A program made the position numbers and the translations under genes. From Pseudomonas sessilinigenes (GTDB taxonomy: Bacteria; Pseudomonadota; Gammaproteobacteria; Pseudomonadales; Pseudomonadaceae): 64,000 nt of DNA. Below are positions 8,936 to 17,824 of this stretch, piece by piece (the first letter of the stretch is position 1; the number at the start of each line of letters is the position of its first letter). The stretch lies in assembly GCF_003850565.1 (NCBI RefSeq), contig NZ_CP027706.1:2852001-2916000 (forward strand), given 5' to 3'. The notes under the pieces were generated by a model that ran no database searches, had not been told where the DNA came from, and saw only the letters and a program-made list of their open reading frames with translations.

Positions 8936-9010
8936 ATGAACCGCCTGCAAGCTGCTGCCCCATCCCGTCGTACCCCTTCCCAGCGCGCCCTGCGCCTCAC
9001 CGACTGCTGA
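8936..9010 (+). CDS. Short arginine-rich leader ORF before the permease
   Basis: 24 codons, beginning MNRLQAAAPSRR and ending in TDC. Five codons are arginine (positions 3, 11, 12, 17, 20). GGAG at 8923-8926 is suitably spaced for the ATG. The TGA stop (9008-9010) lies within GAGGTG (9009-9014), the ribosome site of the permease GTG at 9019, so translation of the two would be coupled. An arginine-rich leader ahead of the arginine-pathway genes suggests sensing of arginine or charged tRNA by ribosome stalling. There is no homology support, and a chance ORF is possible. Confidence 0.45.
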   Translation: MNRLQAAAPSRRTPSQRALRLTDC

Positions 9011-9018
9011 GGTGCGCC

Positions 9019-10425
9019 GTGACGACCACTACTGAACGCAAAGGCATCCAACTGACCCGGGCCTTGAAGAGCCGGCACATCTTCATGTTGTCCCTGGGAG
9101 GAGTGATCGGCACCGGGCTGTTCATGGGCTCCGGGGTCACCATCAACCAGGGCGGTCCCTGGGGGGCGATCCTGTCCTACCTGGTGGCGGGCTTCCTGAT
9201 GTACCTGGTGATGGTCTGCCTGGGTGAGCTGTCGGTGCAGATGCCGGTGTCCGGCTCGTTCCAGGCCCACGCCACGAAGTACATCGGCCCGGCCACCGGC
9301 TTCATGATCGGCTGGGTCTACTGGATGAGCTGGGCCACCACCGTGGGCCTGGAGTTCACCGCGGCGGGCATGCTCATGCAGCGTTGGTTCCCCGGGGTGC
9401 CGATCTGGTACTGGTCGGCCTTCTTCGTCGCCTTGCTGTTCGGCATCAACGCCCTGGCCACCCGCGCTTTCGGCGAGGCCGAGTACTGGTTCGCCGGGAT
9501 CAAGGTGCTGGCGATCCTCAGCTTCATCGTGGTCGGGGTGCTGGTGATCTTCGGCGTCATCGACCTGCCCGGTGGCGCCCCGGCGCCGATGTTCGACAAC
9601 CTCACCGGCGATTCGCTGTTTCCCAACGGCCTGCCGGCGGTGTTCGCGGTGATGATGACCGTGGTCTATGCCTTCCAGGGCTGCGAGATCATGGGCGTGG
9701 CAGCGGGGGAGACCGACCAGCCGGAAAAGAGCATTCCACGGGCGGTGCGCAACGTGGTGTTCCGGGTGCTGATCTTCTACGTGCTGGCGGTGATGGTGCT
9801 GGCGGCGATCATTCCCTGGCAGCAGGCCGGATTGGTGGAAAGCCCGTTCGTCCAGGTGTTCGACATGGTGGGCATTCCCTATGCCGCGGACCTGATGAAC
9901 TTCGTGATCCTCACGGCGATTCTCTCGGTGGGCAACTCCGGGCTGTACGCCTCGACCCGCATCCTCTGGGCCATGTCCAAGAGCGGCATGGCACCCAAGG
10001 CGCTGTCGCCCCTGAGCAAGCAGGGCGTGCCGCTGCGGGCCCTGGCGATCACCCTGTGCTTCGCGCTGATTTCGCTGATGACCAGCTTCATCGCCGCCGA
10101 CACCCTGTTCATGGTGCTGATGGCGGTGAGCGGCATGGCCGGCACCGTGACCTGGATCGTCATCGCCCTGGCCCAGTACCGCTTCCGTCGCCAGTTCCTG
10201 CGTGAGGGCGGGCAGTTGGAGCAGCTCAAGTACCGTGCGCCGTGGTTCCCCCTGGTGCCGCTGCTGTGCATCGTCCTGTGCAGTTCGCTGTTCGTGTTCC
10301 TGGCCCTGGATGAAACCCAGCGCCCATCCTTGTACTGGGGCTTCGGTTTCATCGCCCTGTGCTACGGCGCCTACTACCTGGTGAACCGCAAGCGCCAGGC
10401 CCAGCCATTGGCCGCCGCCACCTGA
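9019..10425 (+). CDS. Amino-acid permease, APC superfamily
   Basis: 468 residues from GTG 9019 with about 12 membrane helices. The N-terminus has the APC signature (HIFMLSLGGVIGTGLFMGSG) of the AroP/LysP/GabP-type amino-acid transporter family, which import by proton symport through the inner membrane. Position between aruS and the CoA-aruIH operon matches the P. aeruginosa gene order and suggests uptake of arginine or a related compound. That substrate is inference. GAGGTG ends 4 bp before the start and overlaps the stop of the leader ORF. A REP-like repeat follows the stop, after which the next operon has its own promoter region. Confidence 0.85.
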   Translation: MTTTTERKGIQLTRALKSRHIFMLSLGGVIGTGLFMGSGVTINQGGPWGAILSYLVAGFLMYLVMVCLGELSVQMPVSGSFQAHATKYIGPATGFMIGWVYWMSWATTVGLEFTAAGMLMQRWFPGVPIWYWSAFFVALLFGINALATRAFGEAEYWFAGIKVLAILSFIVVGVLVIFGVIDLPGGAPAPMFDNLTGDSLFPNGLPAVFAVMMTVVYAFQGCEIMGVAAGETDQPEKSIPRAVRNVVFRVLIFYVLAVMVLAAIIPWQQAGLVESPFVQVFDMVGIPYAADLMNFVILTAILSVGNSGLYASTRILWAMSKSGMAPKALSPLSKQGVPLRALAITLCFALISLMTSFIAADTLFMVLMAVSGMAGTVTWIVIALAQYRFRRQFLREGGQLEQLKYRAPWFPLVPLLCIVLCSSLFVFLALDETQRPSLYWGFGFIALCYGAYYLVNRKRQAQPLAAAT

Positions 10426-10427
10426 TA

Positions 10428-10527
10428 GCCGAAGGCCCTGCGGGCCTTGGCGCAGCCTCGCTCCGCTCGACAGCGGCTACAGGGTTTTGTAGCCGCTGCC
10501 GCAGGCTGCGTACGGGGGCGCAGCGGC
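10428..10527. repeat. Dispersed palindromic repeat, copy 2
   Basis: Starts with GAAGGCCCTGCGGGCCTTGG, then CAGCGGCTACA and TGTAGCCGCTG, then CCGCAGGCTGCG. The two halves can form long hairpins. It lies just after the permease stop and probably ends that transcript. Confidence 0.7.
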
Positions 10528-10684
10528 CGCAAGGTCTGCATCTTTACCGGGTTGTAGTGGCTTGTTCGAAGTTGTAACAGCCGCTCGGCCACAAATCGTT
10601 CGAATCACTATTTATTCAATAAAAACAACAGGATGGATAGGTAATCCGGCCCTGGCCGGTGTACCGCTCGAGCAATTGCCGTCT

Positions 10685-10704
10685 TGTTGAACAGTCGTTT
10701 AGCA
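10685..10704. promoter_or_regulatory. Candidate TetR operator before the CoA-aruIH operon
   Basis: Half-sites TGTTGAAC (10685-10692) and GTTTAGCA (10697-10704) around AGTC. With the site at 4264 the consensus is TGTTGAAC-N4-GTTCAACA. It ends 51 bp before the enoyl-CoA hydratase ATG, where a repressor would block RNA polymerase. Confidence 0.55.
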
Positions 10705-10755
10705 TGGTCCGCAACTGACCTCCCTCATGCCAAATACAATCATTCGAGGACGCCC

Positions 10756-11547
10756 ATGAGCACTTCATCGTCGCTGCTTTGCCAGATCGAGGCGGGTATC
10801 GCCTGGATCACCCTCAACCGCCCGGACCAGCGCAATGCCCTGGACATTCCCGGCTTGCGCCAATTGCACGGCTTGCTCGAGCGCTGCCAGGACGACCCGG
10901 CGGTGCGGGTGGTGGTGCTGGGCGGCAGCGGCCGCAGTTTTTGCGCCGGCGCCGACCTGGCCGAATGGGCCGAAGCCGAAGCCCGGGGCGCCCTGGAAAG
11001 CTACGGCTGGACCGAAACCGCCCACGCCCTGATGAGCTGCCTGCACAGCCTGGACAAACCCACCATCGCCGCCATCAACGGTACGGCCGTGGGCGCCGGC
11101 ATGGACCTGGCGCTGTGCTGCGACCTGCGGGTTGCGGGGCAGTCGGCGCGGTTCAAGGCCGGCTACACCGGCATGGCCTATTCGCCGGATGCCGGTGCCA
11201 GCTGGCACCTGCCAAGGTTGATCGGCAGCGAGCAGGCCAAGCGCCTGCTGTTCCTCGATGAGCTCTGGAGCGCCGAACGTGCCCTGGCCGCCGGGCTGGT
11301 GGGCGAGGTCTGCGCCGACGAGCAACTGCACGCCACCGTCGGCGAACTGGCCGGCCGCCTGGCCAACGGCCCGACTTTCGCCTTCGCCCAGACCAAGCGC
11401 CTGCTGCGCGAAAGCGCCGAGCGCGACCTGCCCGCGCAACTGGCCGCCGAACTGGCCGCCGGCTTGCTGTGCGGGCGCAGTGCCGACGGCGCTGAGGCCC
11501 TGCGCGCGGCGACGGAAAAACGCCCGCCACGCTTTATCGGTCGCTGA
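10756..11547 (+). CDS. Enoyl-CoA hydratase/isomerase family protein
   Basis: 263 residues from ATG 10756, with GAGGA 5 bp before it. It has the crotonase fold: WITLNRPDQRNALD early, the oxyanion-hole segments GGSGRSFCAGADL and NGTAVGAGMDLALCCDLR, and a C-terminal helix bundle. Crotonases hydrate or isomerise enoyl-CoA esters. It begins an operon with an acyl-CoA dehydrogenase, an acyl-CoA synthetase, aruI and aruH. A same-order gene exists in P. aeruginosa next to aruI. Its role in arginine breakdown is not established; the trio may degrade a CoA ester of a guanidino acid or another branched acid. Confidence 0.87.
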   Translation: MSTSSSLLCQIEAGIAWITLNRPDQRNALDIPGLRQLHGLLERCQDDPAVRVVVLGGSGRSFCAGADLAEWAEAEARGALESYGWTETAHALMSCLHSLDKPTIAAINGTAVGAGMDLALCCDLRVAGQSARFKAGYTGMAYSPDAGASWHLPRLIGSEQAKRLLFLDELWSAERALAAGLVGEVCADEQLHATVGELAGRLANGPTFAFAQTKRLLRESAERDLPAQLAAELAAGLLCGRSADGAEALRAATEKRPPRFIGR

Positions 11548-11599
11548 GCCGCGACCCAATCCACTTATTTCGCACCGTCAACCCGCCACAGGTAGCGCC

Positions 11600-12760
11600 A
11601 TGAACTTCCAACTCAGCCAAGAACAAGAAATGTTGGTCGATGCAGTCCGCAGTTTTGTCAGCAAGGAGTTGCTGCCCCACGAAGAAGCGGTGGACCGCGC
11701 CGACGAGGTCCCGGCCGAACTGGCCGCAGAGATTCGCAACAAGGCCATCGCTGCTGGTTTCTATGCCTTCAACATGCCCGAGGAGGTCGGTGGCGGTGGT
11801 CTCGATTACCTGTCCCAGGCGCTGATCGAGCGCGAGCTGGCCAAGTGTTCCTGGGCCCTGCATGTGTTCGTCGCCCGGCCGTCGAAGATCCTCATGGCCT
11901 GCACCGGCTCGCAGATAGGCGACTACCTGCTGCCTTGCGTGCAGGGCAAGAAGATCGATTGCTTTGCCCTCACCGAACCCGGTGCCGGCTCCGATGCCAA
12001 TGCGATCAAGACCCGCGCCGTGCGCGAGGGCGGCGACTTCGTGATCAATGGCGCCAAGCACTTCATCAGCCACGCCGGGCATGCGGATTTCGCCATCGTC
12101 TTCGCCGTCACCGGCACCTACGAGCACAACGGCCGCCAGCGCAATGCCGTGACCGCGTTCCTGGTGGACCGCGACACCCCGGGCCTGACCATTCGCCGTG
12201 GCCCCAAGTGCGTGAGCAACCGTGGCTACCACACCTTCGAGATGTTCTTCGACGACTGCCGGGTGCCGGCCCACCAGGTACTGGGGGAGGTGGGCAAGGG
12301 CTGGGAGGTGGCCAACGCCTGGCTCACCGCCGGGCGGGTGATGGTCGCGGCCAACTGCGTGGGCCAGGCGCAGCGGGCGCTGGATGCCTCCCTGCAATGG
12401 GCGGCGGATCGCAAGCAGTTCGGCCAGGCCATCGGCAGCTACCAGGGGGTGTCGTTCAAGCTGGCGGACATGGCCACGCAGATCCGCGCCGCCGAGCTCT
12501 TGACCCTGCACACCGCCTGGAAGATGGACCAGGGCAGCATGACCGACGGCGAGGCCGGCATGGCCAAGCTGTTCGCCAGCGAAGTGCTGGGCAAGGTGGC
12601 CGACGAGGCGGTGCAGATCTACGGCGGCATGGGCCTGATGGACGAAGGCCCGGTGGAGCGCATCTGGCGCAACGCGCGGATCGAGCGGATCTGGGAGGGC
12701 ACCTCGGAGATCCAGCGGCACATCATTTCCCGTGAACTGCTGCGGCCGTTGCTGCGCTGA
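11600..12760 (+). CDS. Acyl-CoA dehydrogenase
   Basis: 386 residues from ATG 11600, a typical length for the family. It has the acyl-CoA dehydrogenase N-domain (MNFQLSQEQEMLVDAVRSF), the FAD-contact strand FALTEPGAGSDANAIKT, and a C-domain ending QIYGGMGLMDEGPVERIWR with the ARIERIWEGTSEIQ signature. The enzyme would form an enoyl-CoA and pass electrons to ETF. It follows the hydratase after 52 bp and precedes the CoA ligase by 21 bp, so the three make a beta-oxidation-like module. Chain-length or substrate preference cannot be read. Confidence 0.9.
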   Translation: MNFQLSQEQEMLVDAVRSFVSKELLPHEEAVDRADEVPAELAAEIRNKAIAAGFYAFNMPEEVGGGGLDYLSQALIERELAKCSWALHVFVARPSKILMACTGSQIGDYLLPCVQGKKIDCFALTEPGAGSDANAIKTRAVREGGDFVINGAKHFISHAGHADFAIVFAVTGTYEHNGRQRNAVTAFLVDRDTPGLTIRRGPKCVSNRGYHTFEMFFDDCRVPAHQVLGEVGKGWEVANAWLTAGRVMVAANCVGQAQRALDASLQWAADRKQFGQAIGSYQGVSFKLADMATQIRAAELLTLHTAWKMDQGSMTDGEAGMAKLFASEVLGKVADEAVQIYGGMGLMDEGPVERIWRNARIERIWEGTSEIQRHIISRELLRPLLR

Positions 12761-12781
12761 ACCGCCTGGAGAACCTGCGTC

Positions 12782-14881
12782 ATGTCCCAGACCCTACGTG
12801 ACAACCTCAAGCGCTTGCTGGCGCCCCGGCACCTGGCCTTCGTCGGCGGCCGCAGCATGGCCCGGGCCCTCAAGCGCTGCGCCGAGGGCGGTTTTGCCGG
12901 CGACCTGTGGCTGGTCAACCCGCAGCACGCGCAGATCGACGGCGTGCCCTGCGTGGCCAGTATCGACCAACTGCCTTGCGGCCCGGATGCGGTGTTCGTC
13001 GCCACCCACCGCGAGCTGACCCTGGACTGCGTCGCCCAGCTGGCGGCCAAGGGCGCGGGCGGGACGATCTGCTACGCCTCGGGGTTCGCCGAGACCGGCG
13101 CCGAGGGCCAGGCCCTGCAACAGCGATTGCTGCAGGCCGCCGGCGACATGGCCCTGCTCGGGCCCAACTGCTACGGCCTGCTGGATTACCTGCACGGCGC
13201 CGCCCTGTGGCCGGTGGCCCACGGCGGCCAGCAGGTCGAGCGGGGTGTGGCGGTGCTGACCCAGAGCGGCAACTTCGCCTACAACCTGTCCATGAGCGAC
13301 CGTTCGTTGCCGGTGGCCTATATGGCCTCGGTGGGCAACCAGGCGCAACTGGGCATCGCCGAACTGATGGACGTGCTGCTGGACGAACCCCGAGTCACCG
13401 CCATCGGCCTGCACCTGGAAGGCCTGAAGAACGTGCCCGGGTTTGCCCGGGCCGCGTACAAGGCCCTGGAAAAGGGCATTCCAATCATCGCCCTGAAGAC
13501 CGGGGTGTCGCAGATCGGCGCCGAGTTGGCCCTGAGCCATACCAGTTCGCTGTCCGGCTCCGATGCGCTGTACGACGCCTTGTTCCAGCGCCTGGGGGTG
13601 ATCCGCGTCAGCGGCCCGGTGAGTTTTGTCGAGACCTTGAAGGCCGCGTCCTGCGGCCAGTTGCCCGCGGGCCCGCAGTTGATGGCCCTGGCTTGTTCCG
13701 GGGGCGATGCCGGGTTGATCGCCGACTACGCCGAGCGCAATGGCCTGGAGTTGCCCAAGCTGGCGAGCGAGCAATGCCAGGCGCTGGCCCAGGTGTTGCC
13801 GGGGTACGCCAACCTGGTCAATCCGCTGGATTTCACCACCGCGATCTGGGGCGATGCCCAGGCCTTGCAGCAGATGCTCGATACCGTGCTGGGCAGCGCA
13901 GCCGACAGCGCCATGCTGGTGCTGGATTACCCGGCCGAGTTCACCGGCGAGCGCAAGGAATGCGACCTGCTGCTGGAGCTGTTCTGCGCCGCGTTGCAAC
14001 GCCATGGCAAGCGCGGTTTCGTCACCTCGGCCTTCCCCGAATTGCTGCCGGCGGCGGCCCGGGAGCGCCTGCATGCCCTGGGCATCCCGGCCTTGCAGGG
14101 GGTCGAGGACGGTCTGGCGGCCTGGGGCCGGATCACCGCCTACCAGGGCCGGCGCCAGGCCTTGCTGGAACTGGGCGAGGCGGCCCTGGTGCCGCTGTGT
14201 CCCGAGGCCCTGGAGGGGACGGGCCAACTGCTGGATGAATGGCAATCCAAACAGGCCCTGCGCGAATTTGGCCTACGCATTCCTGAGGGCCTGCTGAGTA
14301 CCCCCGAGAAGGCGCTGAGCGCTGCGGCGGCGGTGGGTTATCCGCTGGTGCTCAAGGCGGTCAGCGTCGAGCTGCCGCACAAGACCGAAGCCGGCGCGGT
14401 GGCTCTGAACCTCAAGGACCCCGAGGCGCTAGGCGCGGCGCTGCGGCAGATGCGCGCTCGGATCGCCGAGCATGCCCCGGGGGTGGCCTTCGACCAGGTG
14501 CTGCTGGAGCCCATGGCCGCGCCGCCCCTGGCCGAGCTGATCGTCGGCATCAAGCGCGAAGAGCATTTCGGCCTGGCCCTGGTGATCGGCGCCGGCGGAG
14601 TGCTGGTGGAGCTGCTCAAGGACAGTCGCAGCCTGTTGCTGCCGACTCATCCGGCGGCAATCCGCCAGGCTGTGCTGCAACTGCGCAGCGCTGCCTTGCT
14701 GCAAGGCTTTCGCGGACGCCCGGCGGCCGACCTGGACGCGCTGGTAGCGGCCATCGGTGCGGTGGCCGACTACGCCTGCGAACACGCGGCGACCCTGCTG
14801 GAACTGGATGTGAACCCATTGTTGGTCGGTGCCCGCGGCACCGTCGCGGTCGATGCGTTGATTCGCCTTGGCCGGGTATGA
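12782..14881 (+). CDS. NDP-forming acyl-CoA synthetase (acetate-CoA ligase family)
   Basis: 699 residues. The fused form of the family is seen: an N-terminal CoA-binding domain (RHLAFVGGRSMARAL), succinyl-CoA-ligase-like domains (LLGPNCYGL and GVAVLTQSGNFAYN, the latter before the usual phospho-histidine region) and a C-terminal ATP-grasp domain (GYPLVLKAVSVELPHKTEAGAV). It activates a carboxylic acid to its CoA ester with ATP. Position between the dehydrogenase and aruI suggests activation of an acid formed in the pathway, for example a guanidino acid. That is inference. The stop overlaps an ATG, with aruI starting 10 bp later. Confidence 0.88.
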   Translation: MSQTLRDNLKRLLAPRHLAFVGGRSMARALKRCAEGGFAGDLWLVNPQHAQIDGVPCVASIDQLPCGPDAVFVATHRELTLDCVAQLAAKGAGGTICYASGFAETGAEGQALQQRLLQAAGDMALLGPNCYGLLDYLHGAALWPVAHGGQQVERGVAVLTQSGNFAYNLSMSDRSLPVAYMASVGNQAQLGIAELMDVLLDEPRVTAIGLHLEGLKNVPGFARAAYKALEKGIPIIALKTGVSQIGAELALSHTSSLSGSDALYDALFQRLGVIRVSGPVSFVETLKAASCGQLPAGPQLMALACSGGDAGLIADYAERNGLELPKLASEQCQALAQVLPGYANLVNPLDFTTAIWGDAQALQQMLDTVLGSAADSAMLVLDYPAEFTGERKECDLLLELFCAALQRHGKRGFVTSAFPELLPAAARERLHALGIPALQGVEDGLAAWGRITAYQGRRQALLELGEAALVPLCPEALEGTGQLLDEWQSKQALREFGLRIPEGLLSTPEKALSAAAAVGYPLVLKAVSVELPHKTEAGAVALNLKDPEALGAALRQMRARIAEHAPGVAFDQVLLEPMAAPPLAELIVGIKREEHFGLALVIGAGGVLVELLKDSRSLLLPTHPAAIRQAVLQLRSAALLQGFRGRPAADLDALVAAIGAVADYACEHAATLLELDVNPLLVGARGTVAVDALIRLGRV

Positions 14882-14891
14882 GGAGAGAGAC

Positions 14892-16502
14892 ATGCACGAA
14901 CAGACCTTGACCGGTGGCCAGGCCCTGGTGCGGCTGCTGGCCGGCTATGGCGTCGACACGGTATTCGGCATTCCCGGGGTGCACACCCTGGAGTTGTATC
15001 GCGGCCTGCCCGGCAGCGGCATCCGCCATGTGCTGACGCGCCACGAACAGGGCGCCGGGTTCATGGCCGACGGTTATGCCCGGGTCAGCGGCAAGCCCGG
15101 GGTGTGCTTCGTCATCAGCGGCCCGGGGGTGACCAACGTCGCCACGCCCATTGGCCAGGCCTATGCCGATTCGATCCCGCTGTTGGTGATTTCCAGCGTC
15201 AACCACAGCGCCAGCCTCGGCAAGGGCTGGGGCTCGCTGCACGAAACCCAGGACCAGCGCGCCATTACCGCGCCGATCACCGCGTTTTCGGCCCTGGCCC
15301 TGAGCCCCGAGGACCTGCCCGAGCTGCTGGCCCGGGCCTTCGCCGTATTCGACAGCGAGCGCCCGCGGCCGGTGCATCTCTCGGTGCCGTTGGATGTGCT
15401 GGCGGCCCCGGTGGCCCGGGACTGGACTGGCGAAGTGCGGCGGCGCCCGGCCCGTGGTCCCGCCGCAGCGGCGGATGTGCACCAGGCGGCGGACCTGTTG
15501 CGCCTGGCCAAGCGGCCGATGATCATCGCCGGCGGAGGGGCTTTGCACGCCGGCGCAGCCTTGCAGGAACTGGCGACCCGGCTGGGCGCGGTGTGCTTCA
15601 GCAGCGTGGCCGGCAAGGGCCTGCTGGCGGACCGGGCGCCGCTCAATGCCGGTGCGACCCTGTGCGTGGAGCCCGGCTGGCAGTTGATCAGCCAGGCCGA
15701 TGTGGTGCTGGCGGTGGGCACCGAGATGGCCGACACCGACTACTGGCGCGAGCGCCTGCCGCTCAACGGCCAGCTCGTGCGGCTGGACCTCGACCCGCGC
15801 AAGTTCAATGACTTCTACCCCTGCGCCGTGGCCTTGCACGGCGATGCCCGGCAGACCCTGGAGGCCTTGCTCGAGGACCTGGAGCAGCCGCCGGCGGACT
15901 CCAGCTGGGCGGTGGCGGCGGTGGCCCGGTTACGCCGTACGGTGGACGAGGGGCAGGGCCCCTTGCAGCGCATTCACCAGCAGATTCTCCAGCGGGTGGC
16001 GGCCGAGCTGCCCGAACGCGGCTTCATCAGCAGCGACATGACCCAGCTGGCCTACAGCGGCAACTACCTGTACCCCAGCCAGGGGCCGCGCAGCTGGTTG
16101 CACCCCACCGGCTACGGCACCCTGGGCTACGGCCTGCCGGCGGCCATCGGCGCCAAGCTCGGCGCGCCCGGTCGCCCGGGCCTGGTGCTGGTGGGCGACG
16201 GTGGTTTTCTCTACACCGTGCAGGAGCTGGCCACGGCGGTGGAGGAACTGGACAGCCCGCTGGTGGTGCTGTTGTGGAACAACGACGCCCTGGGCCAGAT
16301 CCGCGATGACATGCAGGCCCTGGACATCGAGCCCATCGGGGTCTTGCCGCGTAACCCGGACTTCATCGCCCTGGCCCGGGCCTTCGGTTGCCCGGTGAGC
16401 CAGCCGGCCAGCCTCGACGAGCTGCAACAGGCGCTGCGCCGTGGGTTCGCCCAGCCCGGGGTGACGCTGATCGAGCTCAAGCACGCCTGCGCCCAGGCCT
16501 GA
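14892..16502 (+). CDS. aruI: 5-guanidino-2-oxopentanoate (2-ketoarginine) decarboxylase AruI
   Basis: 536 residues from ATG 14892 with AGGAGAGAG before it. It is a thiamine-pyrophosphate enzyme with three domains: an N-terminal PYR domain with catalytic E52 (TRHEQGAGFMADGYAR), a central domain, and a C-terminal PP domain with GDG at 435-437 and NN at 463-464. AruI decarboxylates 2-ketoarginine to 4-guanidinobutyraldehyde in the arginine transaminase pathway of Pseudomonas. The length and the adjacent aruH support that rather than acetolactate synthase or benzoylformate decarboxylase, its nearest alternatives. Cytoplasmic; last two genes of the operon. Confidence 0.88.
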   Translation: MHEQTLTGGQALVRLLAGYGVDTVFGIPGVHTLELYRGLPGSGIRHVLTRHEQGAGFMADGYARVSGKPGVCFVISGPGVTNVATPIGQAYADSIPLLVISSVNHSASLGKGWGSLHETQDQRAITAPITAFSALALSPEDLPELLARAFAVFDSERPRPVHLSVPLDVLAAPVARDWTGEVRRRPARGPAAAADVHQAADLLRLAKRPMIIAGGGALHAGAALQELATRLGAVCFSSVAGKGLLADRAPLNAGATLCVEPGWQLISQADVVLAVGTEMADTDYWRERLPLNGQLVRLDLDPRKFNDFYPCAVALHGDARQTLEALLEDLEQPPADSSWAVAAVARLRRTVDEGQGPLQRIHQQILQRVAAELPERGFISSDMTQLAYSGNYLYPSQGPRSWLHPTGYGTLGYGLPAAIGAKLGAPGRPGLVLVGDGGFLYTVQELATAVEELDSPLVVLLWNNDALGQIRDDMQALDIEPIGVLPRNPDFIALARAFGCPVSQPASLDELQQALRRGFAQPGVTLIELKHACAQA

Positions 16503-16530
16503 TCTACATTTTTTTGCCAGGAGTTTCGCC

Positions 16531-17706
16531 ATGCGTTTTTCCAAGCTGACCCAACGTATCGCCGGCGATGGCGCCGCCGCCTGGGACATCCACTACCGGG
16601 CCCTGGCCAAGCGCGAGCGGGGCGAGCCGGTGTGGCTGCTGTCGGTGGGCGACCCGGATTTCGACACCCCGCAGCCCATCGTCCAGGCGGCCATCGACAG
16701 CCTGCGCGACGGCCATACCCATTACGCCGACGTGCGCGGCAAGCGTGCCCTGCGCGAGGCCATTGCCCGCCGTCACCAGTCGCGCAGCGGGCAGGTGGTG
16801 CAGGCCGATGAGGTGGTGGTGCTGGCCGGTGCCCAGTGCGCGCTGTACAGCGTCGCCCAATGCCTGCTGGACCCGGGGGACGAGGTGATCGTCGCCGAGC
16901 CGATGTACGTCACCTACGAGGCGGTGTTCGGCGCCTGCAATGCCCAGGTGGTGCCGTTGCCGGTACGCGCCGAGGAGCGCTTCCAGGTGCGTCCAGAGGA
17001 CGTGGCCGCGCGCATCACCGGCAAGACCCGGGCACTGGTGCTCAACAGCCCGCACAACCCCACGGGGGCGAGCATTCCCCGGGCCACCTGGGAGGCGTTG
17101 GCGGCGCTGTGCATCGAGCATGACCTGTGGCTGATCTGCGACGAGGTCTACAGCGAACTGCTGTACGAGGGCGAGCACGTCAGCCCGGCCAGCCTGCCGG
17201 GCATGGCCGAGCGCACCGCGACCCTCAACAGCTTGTCCAAGTCCCATGCCATGACCGGCTGGCGCCTGGGCTGGGTGGTGGCCCCGGCGCCCCTGGCCGC
17301 GCACCTGGAGAACCTGGCGCTGTGCATGCTCTATGGCTCGCCGGAGTTCATCCAGGACGCCGCCATCGTCGCCCTGGAGCAACCCTTGCCGCAGTTGGCG
17401 GCGATGACCGAGGCCTACCGCCAGCGGCGCGACCTGGTCTGCGATTGCCTGGCCGACTGCCCGGGTGCCCGGCCGCTGAAGCCCGATGGCGGCATGTTCG
17501 TGATGGTCGACATCCGCGCCACGGGCCTGAGTGCCCAGGCCTTCAGCGAACGGCTGCTGGACGAGCAGGGGGTGTCGGTATTGGCCGGTGAAGCCTTCGG
17601 TCCCAGCGCCGCCGGGCATATCCGCCTGGGCCTGGTGCTGGAGCCCGAGGCCCTGCGCGAAGCCTGCCGGCGCATCGCCCGCTGCGCCAGCGATTGCCTC
17701 GCCTAG
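16531..17706 (+). CDS. aruH: Arginine:pyruvate transaminase AruH
   Basis: 391 residues from ATG 16531, with CCAGGAG just upstream. It is a fold-type I aminotransferase of the aspartate/alanine type. PLP-binding K237 lies in SLSKSHAMTGWRLG; earlier are the NSPHNPTGA motif and ICDEVYSELLYEGEH. AruH moves the amino group of L-arginine to pyruvate, giving 2-ketoarginine and alanine, the first step of the transaminase pathway. It directly follows aruI as in P. aeruginosa. A REP-like hairpin downstream (17759-17789) probably ends the operon. Confidence 0.88.
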   Translation: MRFSKLTQRIAGDGAAAWDIHYRALAKRERGEPVWLLSVGDPDFDTPQPIVQAAIDSLRDGHTHYADVRGKRALREAIARRHQSRSGQVVQADEVVVLAGAQCALYSVAQCLLDPGDEVIVAEPMYVTYEAVFGACNAQVVPLPVRAEERFQVRPEDVAARITGKTRALVLNSPHNPTGASIPRATWEALAALCIEHDLWLICDEVYSELLYEGEHVSPASLPGMAERTATLNSLSKSHAMTGWRLGWVVAPAPLAAHLENLALCMLYGSPEFIQDAAIVALEQPLPQLAAMTEAYRQRRDLVCDCLADCPGARPLKPDGGMFVMVDIRATGLSAQAFSERLLDEQGVSVLAGEAFGPSAAGHIRLGLVLEPEALREACRRIARCASDCLA

Positions 17707-17719
17707 GCGGAGGATCGTC

Positions 17720-17795
17720 GGAAGGCCCTGTGGGCCTTGGCGCAGCATCGCAGGCTCAGCAGCGGCTACCGGTTTCGTGTAGCCGCTGCCGCAGG
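17720..17795. repeat. Dispersed palindromic repeat, copy 3, between convergent genes
   Basis: GGAAGGCCCTGTGGGCCTTGG followed by GCAGCGGCTAC (17759-17769), which pairs perfectly with GTAGCCGCTGC (17779-17789). Placed between aruH and the convergent Rrf2 gene, it likely serves as a two-way terminator. Confidence 0.7.
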
Positions 17796-17824
17796 GTTTG
17801 GGAATGTTGGAAGGTGTTGGGGGG

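Larger units (their letters stand above)
10426..10755. other. Intergenic region before the CoA-aruIH operon
   Basis: 330 bp without a gene. It holds repeat copy 2, an AT-rich segment around 10610-10635 (AATAAAAACAACAGG) and the palindrome at 10685-10704. I see no convincing ORF. Confidence 0.6.
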
